From Eubacterium sp. (lineage in GTDB: Bacteria > Bacillota > Clostridia > Lachnospirales > Lachnospiraceae): a stretch of 6,836 nt of DNA. The notes under the pieces are model-generated. The model searched no databases, had not been told where the DNA came from, and saw nothing but the letters and a program-made list of their open reading frames with translations. The stretch lies in assembly GCA_022776205.1 (NCBI GenBank), contig JALFIK010000222.1:1-6836 (forward strand), in the 5' to 3' direction. Below are positions 1 through 5,693 of this stretch, one piece after another. Each line of letters begins with the position of its first letter. Position 1 is the first letter of the stretch. Position numbers and translations under genes: made by a program.

Positions 1-840
1 CTGCATCTGATTTACCATCTGCTGGCCCATCATCATTCCCATCTGCATGGAAGCCATGTCTGCTGCCATATTGCCTCCGTTCGTATTGCCATTTCCCATG
101 GAATCAATCATCGCCATCTGCTGGTAGCGGGCCATGTCGCCCACCATGCTCTGTCCTGCCACTTTATTTACCATATTCTGAATCTCTTCCGGATAGCTTA
201 CCGCATCAATCTGAAATGCTGTGGCACAAAAACCGATCTTTTCGAGTTCTTTATCCAGGTCTCCGAGAATTCCTCTGGAAATCTCCATGGCATTGGCCTG
301 AATATTAAACATATCTTTCCCCTCACGCACAATCCATTTGGACAAAAGCTGATTGAGCATGGACAGCACTCTCTCCTGTACATCTTCGGTGGTAAATTGT
401 TTGCGGATTCCGGCCACTTTCTCAATTAAAATTTCATAGTTTCCCACCTTAAACTGGAAGGTGCCGTTGGCACGGACCGGCATACCGCCCGGCAGGGACG
501 GGGCCGGAAGATTGATGGTCTGCTTCGTTCCCCACTTCATGGTAAATTCTTTCGTATTGACAAAAAGAATTTCCGCCCGCATTCCACTGTTGAAACCAAA
601 TTTAAATCCCTGCAGGGTCGATAAAAACGGAATGATCTCGGAGGCAATGTCATAGTCTCCCTCCTCTTTGAAAACGCCTTCCACTGCACCATTATAAAGA
701 AAAATCGCATCCTGACCCGGTCGTATGATCAGGCGGGATCCTTTTTTTATTTCACTGTTATTCCATTTATAAAAAATAACGTCATCCCGATATTCTTCCC
801 ATTCCACCACGTTGGCAAACTGTCCTTTAAATATTCCCAT
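1..840 (-). CDS. SPFH domain protein, YdjI-like (partial, C-terminus outside window)
   Basis: The reading frame is open from the ATG at 840 down to base 1, giving 280 residues with no stop, so the C-terminus is missing. The N-terminus (MGIFKGQFANVVEWEEYRDD) and the following SPFH/band-7 region (about residues 20-220, including the PSLPGGMPVRANGTF segment and a helical part near LNQLLSKWIVREG) match the 'virion core protein'/YdjI branch of SPFH proteins. Such proteins are membrane-associated scaffolds; in Bacillus subtilis the relative YdjI is encoded with a PspA homologue, which suggests an envelope-stress role. From residue 232 on the sequence is rich in Met, Gln and Gly, and family members usually continue into a C-terminal zinc ribbon, not visible here. 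The start is supported by AGGAGG (plus-strand CCTCCT, 847-852) six bases upstream. It is transcribed divergently from the DUF1836 gene. Family assignment is confident; cellular role is inferred. Confidence 0.88.
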   Translation of the reverse strand, partial: MGIFKGQFANVVEWEEYRDDVIFYKWNNSEIKKGSRLIIRPGQDAIFLYNGAVEGVFKEEGDYDIASEIIPFLSTLQGFKFGFNSGMRAEILFVNTKEFTMKWGTKQTINLPAPSLPGGMPVRANGTFQFKVGNYEILIEKVAGIRKQFTTEDVQERVLSMLNQLLSKWIVREGKDMFNIQANAMEISRGILGDLDKELEKIGFCATAFQIDAVSYPEEIQNMVNKVAGQSMVGDMARYQQMAMIDSMGNGNTNGGNMAADMASMQMGMMMGQQMVNQMQ

Positions 841-901
841 GATTTACCTCCTGTATGTGTTATTTTCTTTCTCCTGTCCTAAAAAAGGGACGGTTTTATT
901 C

Positions 902-930
902 ATTATACATGATTCTTCCCCATGTGTCAC
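902..930 (-). promoter_or_regulatory. Sigma-A-type promoter of the SPFH gene
   Basis: Reading the minus strand, GTGACA (plus 925-930, 5 of 6 to consensus) is separated by exactly 17 bases from a perfect TATAAT (plus 902-907). The predicted start of transcription is near 895, giving a leader of about 55 bases before the ATG at 840. This is the best promoter match in the window. No operator-like dyad was noticed over it. Confidence 0.75.
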
Positions 931-952
931 GGTCTGTGTGTGTAATTTTTCC

Positions 953-981
953 TTGCTATCTAGTTATTAAAACTATATAAT
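953..981 (+). promoter_or_regulatory. Sigma-A-type promoter of the DUF1836 gene
   Basis: TTGCTA (953-958, 4 of 6) is followed after 17 bases by a perfect TATAAT (976-981). Transcription should begin near 988, giving a short leader of about 33 bases to the TTG start at 1021. Dyad sequences (see 961-987) cover the spacer and the -10 box, so repression by blocking RNA polymerase is plausible. Confidence 0.65.
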
Positions 982-987
982 ATAGTT
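961..987. promoter_or_regulatory. Overlapping dyads on DUF1836 promoter (candidate operator)
   Basis: Two linked inverted repeats share a half-site: TAGTT-ATTAA-AACTA at 961-975, and AACTATAT-A-ATATAGTT at 971-987, the second with perfect 8-base arms around the centre base 979. They lie over the spacer and -10 box of the DUF1836 promoter. The gene just downstream encodes a DUF1836/YkrK-like probable DNA-binding protein, so autorepression is a natural guess. AT-rich promoter DNA often contains chance dyads, which limits confidence. Confidence 0.4.
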
Positions 988-1020
988 ATATATGCATTAT
1001 TATAAAATGGAGGTACTATT

Positions 1021-1641
1021 TTGGAGAAGAACAACGACTGGCTGTATAAACTGCTAGAGACAGAATCCATCCTGCCCGGGGACATCCCCGATATCGGTTT
1101 ATATATGGATCAGGTGACCACTCTGATGGATACGAAACTGGCGAAATCCAGACGGTATCCCGAGGATAAGATTCTTACGAAGACGATGATCAATAACTAT
1201 ACGAAGAATCATCTGCTTCCTCCTTCCGATAAAAAGAAATATTCCCGGGAACATGTTTTTTTACTGATCATAATCTATTATCTTAAAAATATGCTGTCGA
1301 TTTCCGATATTCAGAGTCTTTTAGAGCCTCTTTCGGAGAAATATTTTCCGGAGAATAAGGAAAGCGGGCTTTCTCTTACGGAAATTTATGAAAAGCTCCT
1401 TTCGGATAATGAAGCCAATCACGACGAACTTTCTGAAGATGTTCTGGCCAAGTGGGAAAAGAGCCGGGATGCTTTTGACGAGTATTCCCTCCCGGAAGAT
1501 GAAGCAGAATACCTGAAGGATTTCTCCTTTATCTACCAGCTTGCCTATGATATCTATGTAAGGAAGCAGATTATTGAGCGTCTGATTGACCGGGAAGAGG
1601 CGAAACATCCTTCGGGAAAGAAAAAGAAGAAGAAGGAATAA
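1021..1641 (+). CDS. DUF1836 domain protein (YkrK-like, probable transcriptional regulator)
   Basis: 206 residues. The block from about residue 50 to 104 (ILTKTMINNYTKNHLLPP, then KKYSREHVFLLIIIYYLK, then MLSISDIQSLLEPL) is the typical DUF1836 signature and resembles a MerR-like winged helix-turn-helix: a 'T..MI.NY...GLLPP' turn, a KKY basic hairpin and an 'I.DI..LL' helix. Bacillus YkrK, to my knowledge of this family, is a repressor, so a DNA-binding role is likely but the target is unknown. The C-terminus is a lysine run (residues 200-205) ending in Glu. The start is TTG at 1021, chosen because GGAGG (1009-1013) lies 7 bases upstream and the nearby ATG at 1007 is out of frame; a TTG start would moderate translation. 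The gene stands alone, is divergent from the SPFH gene, and is followed after 5 bases by a large stem-loop. Confidence 0.87.
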   Translation: MEKNNDWLYKLLETESILPGDIPDIGLYMDQVTTLMDTKLAKSRRYPEDKILTKTMINNYTKNHLLPPSDKKKYSREHVFLLIIIYYLKNMLSISDIQSLLEPLSEKYFPENKESGLSLTEIYEKLLSDNEANHDELSEDVLAKWEKSRDAFDEYSLPEDEAEYLKDFSFIYQLAYDIYVRKQIIERLIDREEAKHPSGKKKKKKE

Positions 1642-1646
1642 ATATA

Positions 1647-1722
1647 AGACTCTAAATTCCTCCGGAATCTCTCTCGCCCGCTTTTGCGGGCTTCGTAAGG
1701 ATTCCTCCGGAATTTAGAGTCT
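1647..1722. terminator. Nested stem-loop after DUF1836 gene (possible bidirectional terminator)
   Basis: Perfect 14-base outer arms (AGACTCTAAATTCC at 1647-1660, complement at 1709-1722) enclose a 3x3 internal loop, a second 6-bp stem (GGAATC 1664-1669 with GATTCC 1700-1705) and an inner hairpin GCCCGC-TTTT-GCGGGC (1676-1691). It begins 5 bases after the DUF1836 stop and lies between convergent genes, as a shared terminator would. The T-tract is poor on both strands, so it may work with the adjacent repeats or have another role. The right arm is also the start of the first 94-bp repeat copy. Confidence 0.5.
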
Positions 1723-1979
1723 TTGTGGCTGTTGCTGGTTTTCTGTTTTCGTTTCTTTTATTTTGGTGTTTGGGAGTCGGAGAGGGGGCGTTTCTTTCCT
1801 CCGGAATTTGGTGTCTTCGTGGCTGTTGCTGGTTTTCTGTTTTCGTTTCTTTTATTTTGGTGTTTGGGAGTCGGAGAGGGGGCATTTCCTTCCTCCGGAA
1901 TTTGGTGTCTTCGTGGCTGTTGCTGGTTTTTAGTTTTCGTTTTTCTTTTTTTGGTCTTTGGGAGTCGGAGAGGGGGCGT
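1703..1979. repeat. Tandem array, three 94-bp GT-rich repeat copies
   Basis: Copies begin at 1703, 1797 and 1891, each with TCCTCCGGAATTT, then a T/G-rich body and a G-rich tail (GGGAGTCGGAGAGGGGGC). The period is exactly 94 without insertions or deletions. By eye copies 1 and 2 differ at about 5 positions, and copy 3 is more diverged. The third copy runs into the yerC stop codon (1979-1981). Apparent ORFs here are not genes: 94 is not divisible by three, so each copy is read in a different frame, there is no ribosome binding site, and the peptides are low-complexity. The plus strand is roughly three-quarters G+T. This array plus the preceding stem-loop accounts for the whole gene-free stretch 1642-1978. 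Confidence 0.9.
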
Positions 1980-2275
1980 TAGTTTTTTTCTTTTTCCATT
2001 CGGTCGAGTACCAGGCGATACCCGTCTTTTCCGTAATTTAAGCAGCGGTTTACCCGGCTGATGGTTGCGGTGGAAGCTCCCGTTGTTTCTGCTACTTCAT
2101 TATAGGTGGAACGATTGTTTAACATATGAGCCACTTCGAAGCGCTGTCCTAAGGATAAGAGCTCATTGACCGTACACAGATCTTCAAAGAATGCAAAGCA
2201 TTCTTCCACAGAGGAGAGTTTTAAAATGCCTTCCATCAGGCGTTCAGTCTCCTGGTTATGTACATCTTTTTTCAT
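1979..2275 (-). CDS. yerC: YerC/YecD family TrpR-like DNA-binding protein
   Basis: 98 residues. It shows the YerC/YecD signature of the TrpR superfamily: an N-terminal helical part (LMEGILKLSSVEECFAFFEDLCT, residues 13-35), the 'NELLSLGQRFEVAHML' helix, and a helix-turn-helix at about residues 58-80 ending in GASTATISRVNRCLNYG, the most conserved stretch of the family. It probably binds DNA as a dimeric repressor; the ligand and target are not known to me. I chose the ATG at 2275 because GAGGTG (plus CACCTC, 2282-2287) sits six bases upstream. The in-frame GTG at 2284 overlaps this ribosome binding site and would have none of its own. The gene lies 24 bases downstream of the PHP phosphatase gene on the same strand and is probably co-transcribed with it. 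The 94-bp repeat array abuts its stop codon. Confidence 0.9.
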   Translation of the reverse strand: MKKDVHNQETERLMEGILKLSSVEECFAFFEDLCTVNELLSLGQRFEVAHMLNNRSTYNEVAETTGASTATISRVNRCLNYGKDGYRLVLDRMEKEKN

Positions 2276-2299
2276 GATGATCACCTCTTTTTCGTCTTA

Positions 2300-3022
2300 T
2301 TATTTTCTGTATTTCCGGCTGATATATTCTTTAAATACTTCCACTGAGCGGTTTACGACCAGTTCCCGGGGAAAGTGAATCTCTTCGAGAAGGGCTTCGG
2401 AAAAGTCCCTCCTGCCCACATCACAGAATATATGGGAATCACTGTTTAGCACCACGGGCTGTTCGTACTGTATGCACAGGTTGAGCATGGTGATCAGATT
2501 TTCCCTGGTATGCTTTCTTGAGCCCGCCGGGTTCAGGGAATTGTTATTCACTTCAAGAAGGGTGTCCGTCTCCTTTGCCGCCTTTACGATGGGTTCATAG
2601 TCTAACGGATAGATGCCGTCATCGGGATGGCCGATAATGTCAACATATGGATTGTGTATGGCTCCGAGAACCGCACGGGTGTTTTCTTCTTTCGTTCCCG
2701 GGACCAGGCAGGGGCTGTGCATACTTGCGATTTTTAAATCCAGTTTCTGCAAGGACTGGGCGTCCAGATCCACATGGCCGTCATAGTCAATGATATTAAG
2801 CTCTGCACCAAGCATCAGTTCAATGCCGTACATGGTACGGGGAACGACTTTTAAATTATGAAAATACATGGTATCACAGGTTCCGGGCATTTTCGGTGCG
2901 TGTTCTGTAATTCCAAGCAGTTTTAATCCTTTTTCCTGTGCAGACCTTGCCATCTCCATGATCGTATTGTAGGCATGACCGCTGGCAATGGTATGGGTGT
3001 GCACATCCAGTAAATATTCCAT
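2300..3022 (-). CDS. PHP domain phosphatase, YcdX-like
   Basis: 240 residues, the usual size of the YcdX/YtvI-like PHP phosphatases. The trinuclear metal site described for E. coli YcdX can be followed completely with a one-residue offset: H8 and H10 (DVHTHT), H16, H41 (TEHAP), E74 (GAELN), H102 (SMHSP), H132 (GHPDD), D195 and H197 (NSDSH). The enzyme should therefore be a metal-dependent cytosolic phosphoesterase; the substrate is not established from sequence. It is a PHP-fold phosphatase of YcdX type and not obviously the histidine-pathway HisK. The start at 3022 has GGAGG (plus CCTCC, 3029-3033) six bases upstream and begins MEYLLDVHTHT like relatives; the in-frame upstream ATG at 3097 would add 25 residues encoded by a repeat-containing leader and is rejected. 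yerC follows after 24 bases. Confidence 0.9.
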   Translation of the reverse strand: MEYLLDVHTHTIASGHAYNTIMEMARSAQEKGLKLLGITEHAPKMPGTCDTMYFHNLKVVPRTMYGIELMLGAELNIIDYDGHVDLDAQSLQKLDLKIASMHSPCLVPGTKEENTRAVLGAIHNPYVDIIGHPDDGIYPLDYEPIVKAAKETDTLLEVNNNSLNPAGSRKHTRENLITMLNLCIQYEQPVVLNSDSHIFCDVGRRDFSEALLEEIHFPRELVVNRSVEVFKEYISRKYRK

Positions 3023-3052
3023 GTTTTTCCTCCATGTTTCTGCGCCTTTTGC

Positions 3053-3086
3053 CCGGGAAATTCCCGGAATGCTCCGGAAATTCCCG
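3053..3086. repeat. Two phased palindromic boxes in the PHP gene leader
   Basis: GGAAATTCCCG occurs at 3056-3066 and again at 3076-3086, exactly 20 bases apart, or about two helical turns. The first lies in a perfect dyad CCGGGAA-A-TTCCCGG (3053-3067). Together, TCCGGAAATTCCC (3073-3085) and GGGAAATTCCCGGAA (3055-3069) can also fold as an imperfect 13-bp hairpin in the minus-strand leader. The flanking T-run is 5' of the hairpin in the transcript, so it is not a terminator. A protein operator or a leader RNA structure are both possible. Confidence 0.5.
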
Positions 3087-3132
3087 AAAAAAATCATTCA
3101 CACATTAACGCAATAAATCAATACAGTTTCAT

Positions 3133-3161
3133 AGTATATCATATTTTTTCTGATTTTTACA
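3133..3161 (-). promoter_or_regulatory. Weak candidate promoter for PHP-yerC unit
   Basis: On the minus strand TGTAAA (plus 3156-3161, 3 of 6) and TATACT (plus 3133-3138, 5 of 6) are 17 bases apart, with the -35 box overlapping the ldh stop codon. The leader to the PHP start would be about 100 bases and include the phased palindromes at 3053-3086. No ldh terminator was found between the two genes, so read-through is an alternative. Confidence 0.35.
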
Positions 3162-4116
3162 GAGAATCCTCGCAAATTTCCCGGTAGGTATTCTCCAGTG
3201 TCTCGCAGGAATCATGGAGACGTTTCTTTTCCTCCGCTCCCAGGGGCAATTCCACGACCTGTCGGATTCCCGCCCGGTTTACCACACAGGGAACACCGAT
3301 ATAGAGTCCTTTTTCTCCATACTCTCCTTCGAGGAAACCGGATACGGTAAGAATACTGCTCTCATTTCCGAAAATCGCTTTTGTGATTCTTGCCATCGCC
3401 ATGCCGATCCCGTAATATGTGGCTTTTTTTGCCTCGATGATCCGGTAGGCAGCCATGCGTACTTCCTCTTCCAATTCTAATAATTCCTGGAAATGACAGG
3501 TCTCCGATTCACTGCAAAGATCAAAAATCGGTTTGGTAGACATCATTGCCTGGCTCCATGGTACAAATTCGCTGTCCCCGTGTTCCCCCATCACATAGGC
3601 ATGCATATTTCTCGGGTCTATGGAAAATTTTTCTCCAAGCAGATAGCGAAGCCTTGCCGTATCCAGTGCCGTTCCGGTTCCGATGACTCTCGAAGGAAGA
3701 AATCCGCTGATTTCCTGGACAATCCGCGCCATGATATCCACGGGATTTGTCGCCACGAGAAAGATCCCGCGAAAACCGCTGGCCAGTACCTGCCTTAAAA
3801 TCTCTTCGAATATTTTTTTATTTTCCTTCAGAAGACTCAGGCGGCTCTGTCCTTCCTTCTGGGGAAGGCCAGCTGTCAGAACGACAAGATCCGCATCCCG
3901 GCAGTCCTCGTACTCTCCCGCATTGATTTCCATGTTGCCGCCGCTGAAGGCCACCCCATGGTTTAAATCCATGGCTTCTCCCTGCGCTCTTTTTTTATTT
4001 ATGTCGATCAGTACAAGTTCATCACATAAATTTTGATTCAGGAGGGCAAAGGCATAACTCATGCCGACCATACCGGTACCCACAAGCACAATTTTTCTCT
4101 GATCTGTTTTGTGCAT
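3157..4116 (-). CDS. ldh: L-lactate dehydrogenase
   Basis: 319 residues, normal for NAD-dependent L-LDH, reducing pyruvate to L-lactate in the cytosol with NADH and so regenerating NAD+ in fermentation. Visible motifs: the Rossmann loop GTGMVG (13-18), the NAD-selective acid D38 in LIDIN, the active-site loop AGLPQKEGQSR (82-92) with Q86, the position that marks lactate rather than malate dehydrogenase (which has Arg), R92, N124 in ATNPVD, D152 and R155 in LDTARLR, and the catalytic H179 in GEHGDSE. ATYYGIGMA further on is typical of LDH. The ATG at 4116 has GGAGG (plus 4126-4130) nine bases upstream, but this lies in the 3' arm of a perfect hairpin. An in-frame ATG at 4152 would add 12 residues encoded by that hairpin and is less likely. 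The radical SAM gene ends 60 bases upstream. Confidence 0.95.
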   Translation of the reverse strand: MHKTDQRKIVLVGTGMVGMSYAFALLNQNLCDELVLIDINKKRAQGEAMDLNHGVAFSGGNMEINAGEYEDCRDADLVVLTAGLPQKEGQSRLSLLKENKKIFEEILRQVLASGFRGIFLVATNPVDIMARIVQEISGFLPSRVIGTGTALDTARLRYLLGEKFSIDPRNMHAYVMGEHGDSEFVPWSQAMMSTKPIFDLCSESETCHFQELLELEEEVRMAAYRIIEAKKATYYGIGMAMARITKAIFGNESSILTVSGFLEGEYGEKGLYIGVPCVVNRAGIRQVVELPLGAEEKKRLHDSCETLENTYREICEDSL

Positions 4117-4143
4117 AAAAAAATACCTCCTTTCGGAGGTATT
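4117..4143 (-). promoter_or_regulatory. Terminator-like hairpin that sequesters the ldh Shine-Dalgarno
   Basis: Reading the minus strand, AATACCTCC-GAAA-GGAGGTATT is a perfect 9-bp stem closed by a GAAA (GNRA) tetraloop, followed by five more T (seven in a row with the arm) and then the ldh ATG. The 3' arm is the ldh ribosome binding site, GGAGG. The element therefore looks at once like an intrinsic terminator for the upstream radical SAM operon and like a lock on ldh translation. Stem, loop and T-tract are directly visible; the double function is inference. The stem is rather AT-rich at its base, so termination may be partial. Confidence 0.75.
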
Positions 4144-4171
4144 ATCTGTCATCTCCCGGGAAAATATGCAA
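4141..4171 (-). promoter_or_regulatory. Weak candidate ldh promoter just upstream of the hairpin
   Basis: On the minus strand TTGCAT (plus 4166-4171, 3 of 6) and GATAAT (plus 4141-4146, 5 of 6) are separated by 19 bases, longer than optimal. If used, transcription would begin near 4134, inside the hairpin loop, so the transcript would lack the 5' arm and leave the GGAGG free. Low confidence because of the spacer and the -35 box. Confidence 0.25.
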
Positions 4172-4176
4172 AAGAA

Positions 4177-4845
4177 TCAGTTCGCCTCATAAGCCCGGAC
4201 CCGAAGAGGCAGTCCGTTTTCCTCACAGACCTTCCGGCAGGCTTCCACTTCTTCTTCCCCGATTACATCCACAACCGTTACAACCACATGAGGTACATAT
4301 CTCTGACAGGCTCTGGCAAAGGAAAGCATGGCCTCATAGGAAGCAAGGCCAAAACGGTTTCGCGTAATGTCCAGATATTTCTGAGCATTAGAAGCATTCA
4401 GGCTGACAGAGACTGTATCGATCACTCCTTCGAGTTTTCCCGCCGTCGGCTCGCCGAATACGAGATCAGAAAGTCCGTTGGTATTGATCCGTAAAGGGAC
4501 CTGCGGATTCATACTCTTTAAATACCGTCCCACTTCCAACACGTCATCAAGGCGCATGGTTGGCTCTCCAAAGCCACAGAAAACGATTTCTTTTACATGG
4601 GACCAGTCATATCTGTCAAACTCTTTTTTCACTTCCTCCACGGAAGGCTCCTCTTTTAACCAGAGGCTGTTATGTTCATTAAATTTTTTTAAGTTTCTTA
4701 AACAAAACGTGCAGGAACAGGAACAGCGGTTTGTCATATTTACATAAATTGTGTTGGGAAATCCATTCTCCGACAGGTCTGATAAGTCCTGTTTGAAATC
4801 CGATAAGTTATAAAAAACTCTGTCTTTTACTGTGTATAATATCAT
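4177..4845 (-). CDS. Radical SAM protein, TatD-associated type
   Basis: 222 residues. The iron-sulfur motif CxxxCxxC is C41, C45 and C48 (CSCSCTFC, with an extra C43 between), followed by the radical SAM landmarks GFGEPT (91-96, the GGEP-like S-adenosylmethionine contact), RINTNG (119-124) and VSVSLNA (145-151). The 'NMTNRC...CTFCLRN...LWL..EPS.EEV' pattern is that of the short family usually named 'TatD family-associated radical SAM protein'. The substrate is unknown to me. No tatD gene lies in this window. The protein has a compact partial-barrel length and no SPASM-like cysteine cluster at the C-terminus. Start ATG at 4845 with AAGGAG (plus CTCCTT, 4855-4860) nine bases upstream, located inside the end of the kinase gene, whose stop is only 3 bases before this ATG, so translation is probably coupled. 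Confidence 0.88.
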   Translation of the reverse strand: MILYTVKDRVFYNLSDFKQDLSDLSENGFPNTIYVNMTNRCSCSCTFCLRNLKKFNEHNSLWLKEEPSVEEVKKEFDRYDWSHVKEIVFCGFGEPTMRLDDVLEVGRYLKSMNPQVPLRINTNGLSDLVFGEPTAGKLEGVIDTVSVSLNASNAQKYLDITRNRFGLASYEAMLSFARACQRYVPHVVVTVVDVIGEEEVEACRKVCEENGLPLRVRAYEAN

Positions 4846-4848
4846 AAT

Positions 4849-5670
4849 TCAAATCTCCTTTAAGTATTCTTCAAAACAAATCCCGTAATTCCAGGGCAGG
4901 TCAAGTTCCACTGTGTATGCGATGGCCTTATTGAGAAAAGTAACGGCCCTCTCTACCGCCGTATAAAAATCCTGCCCCTCCACAAGGGCTCCCGTCACGA
5001 TGGCGGAAAAAACATCCCCCGTTCCGGAACGGTCTTCTCCGATTTTCTTCGCAGAAATGACTTTTGCTGTTTTGTTTTTCTCATATACATAATTGTAAAT
5101 CCGGTCTTTTTTCTGAAGACCTGTCAGGACAATTCGCTCCGGGCCTTTCTCCGAAAGTGCCCTGCAGATTTTGCCGAGGTTGTCTTCAGAAAAATCCGTT
5201 TTTTCATAATCAAGGTCAAGTAGCCGGCATGCCTCCGTAAGATTCGGGGTGAGTACATCCGCCTGGGGAAGCAGTCTTCGCATCTCTTTGCACATTTGTG
5301 TAGTGTAGGAATCATAAAGTTTTCCGTAATCTCCCATAACCGGATCTACCACGACCAGGGTTTCTTTCTTTTTAAACCGTCGGAAAAATTCAATGACCAG
5401 TCCAATTTGTTCCACCGAGCCTAAAAATCCTGTGGATATCCCGTCAAATTCAATTCCTGTCTCCTGCCAGCTTTCCATGTAGCGCCCCATATCCGGTGTA
5501 AAATCTTTCAGAAAATAATTCGGAAAGCCGGTGTGTACAGATAGAATCGCTGTGGGAAGTACACAGCACTGTATCTTCATCGCAGACAGGATCGGCTGCA
5601 TCACCGCTGCGGAGCATCGTCCGAATCCTGTAATATCATTGATCACTGCCACTCTTTTTTGTCTTTTCAT
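4849..5670 (-). CDS. pdxY: Pyridoxamine/pyridoxal kinase (PdxY/PdxK-like)
   Basis: 273 residues, typical for the ribokinase-fold B6 vitamer kinases, which phosphorylate pyridoxal or pyridoxamine with ATP in the salvage route to pyridoxal phosphate. Visible motifs: NDITGFGRCS (11-20), the substrate-loop region LSVHTGFP (43-50), VVVDPVMGD (106-114), TPNLTEAC (141-148), VLTGL (181-185) and the anion-hole/catalytic motif GTGD (216-219), with D219 the expected catalytic base. The Clostridia 'pyridoxamine kinase' branch fits best, though vitamer preference cannot be read from sequence; the symbol is therefore provisional. ATG at 5670 has GGAGG (plus CCTCC, 5680-5684) nine bases upstream. The gene follows the phosphodiesterase gene by 23 bases and ends 3 bases before the radical SAM gene, indicating one operon. 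Confidence 0.87.
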   Translation of the reverse strand: MKRQKRVAVINDITGFGRCSAAVMQPILSAMKIQCCVLPTAILSVHTGFPNYFLKDFTPDMGRYMESWQETGIEFDGISTGFLGSVEQIGLVIEFFRRFKKKETLVVVDPVMGDYGKLYDSYTTQMCKEMRRLLPQADVLTPNLTEACRLLDLDYEKTDFSEDNLGKICRALSEKGPERIVLTGLQKKDRIYNYVYEKNKTAKVISAKKIGEDRSGTGDVFSAIVTGALVEGQDFYTAVERAVTFLNKAIAYTVELDLPWNYGICFEEYLKEI

Positions 5671-5693
5671 CTGTAGATTCCTCCCTGTTTGTG

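Noticed and set aside
198..655. Short ORFs inside the SPFH gene on both strands
   Set aside because: They are other-frame shadows of the continuous 280-residue SPFH reading frame, which is clearly coding.
1703..1979. CRISPR-like repeated structure
   Set aside because: Copies are 94 bp, directly adjacent, without unique spacers, and there are no cas genes nearby.
1652..2061. Several overlapping ORFs of 77-112 codons across the tandem repeats on both strands
   Set aside because: The repeat period of 94 changes the frame in each copy, peptides are low-complexity, there is no ribosome binding site, and one overlaps yerC antisense.
3053..3093. Intrinsic terminator for ldh
   Set aside because: The T-run (plus-strand A7 at 3087-3093) precedes the hairpin in the minus-strand transcript, the wrong order for an intrinsic terminator.
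3023..3097. Upstream start (ATG at 3097) extending the PHP protein by 25 residues
   Set aside because: The extension is encoded by the palindromic leader; homologues begin at MEYLLDVHTHT and an ideal GGAGG precedes the ATG at 3022.
4117..4152. Upstream ATG at 4152 for ldh
   Set aside because: It would translate the hairpin, its purine-rich sequence directly abuts the ATG with no spacer, and family members align from the internal start. Kept only as an alternative in the hairpin finding.
3214..4747. Plus-strand ORFs opposite ldh and the radical SAM gene
   Set aside because: Antisense shadows of well-conserved enzymes; no family resemblance and no start signals.
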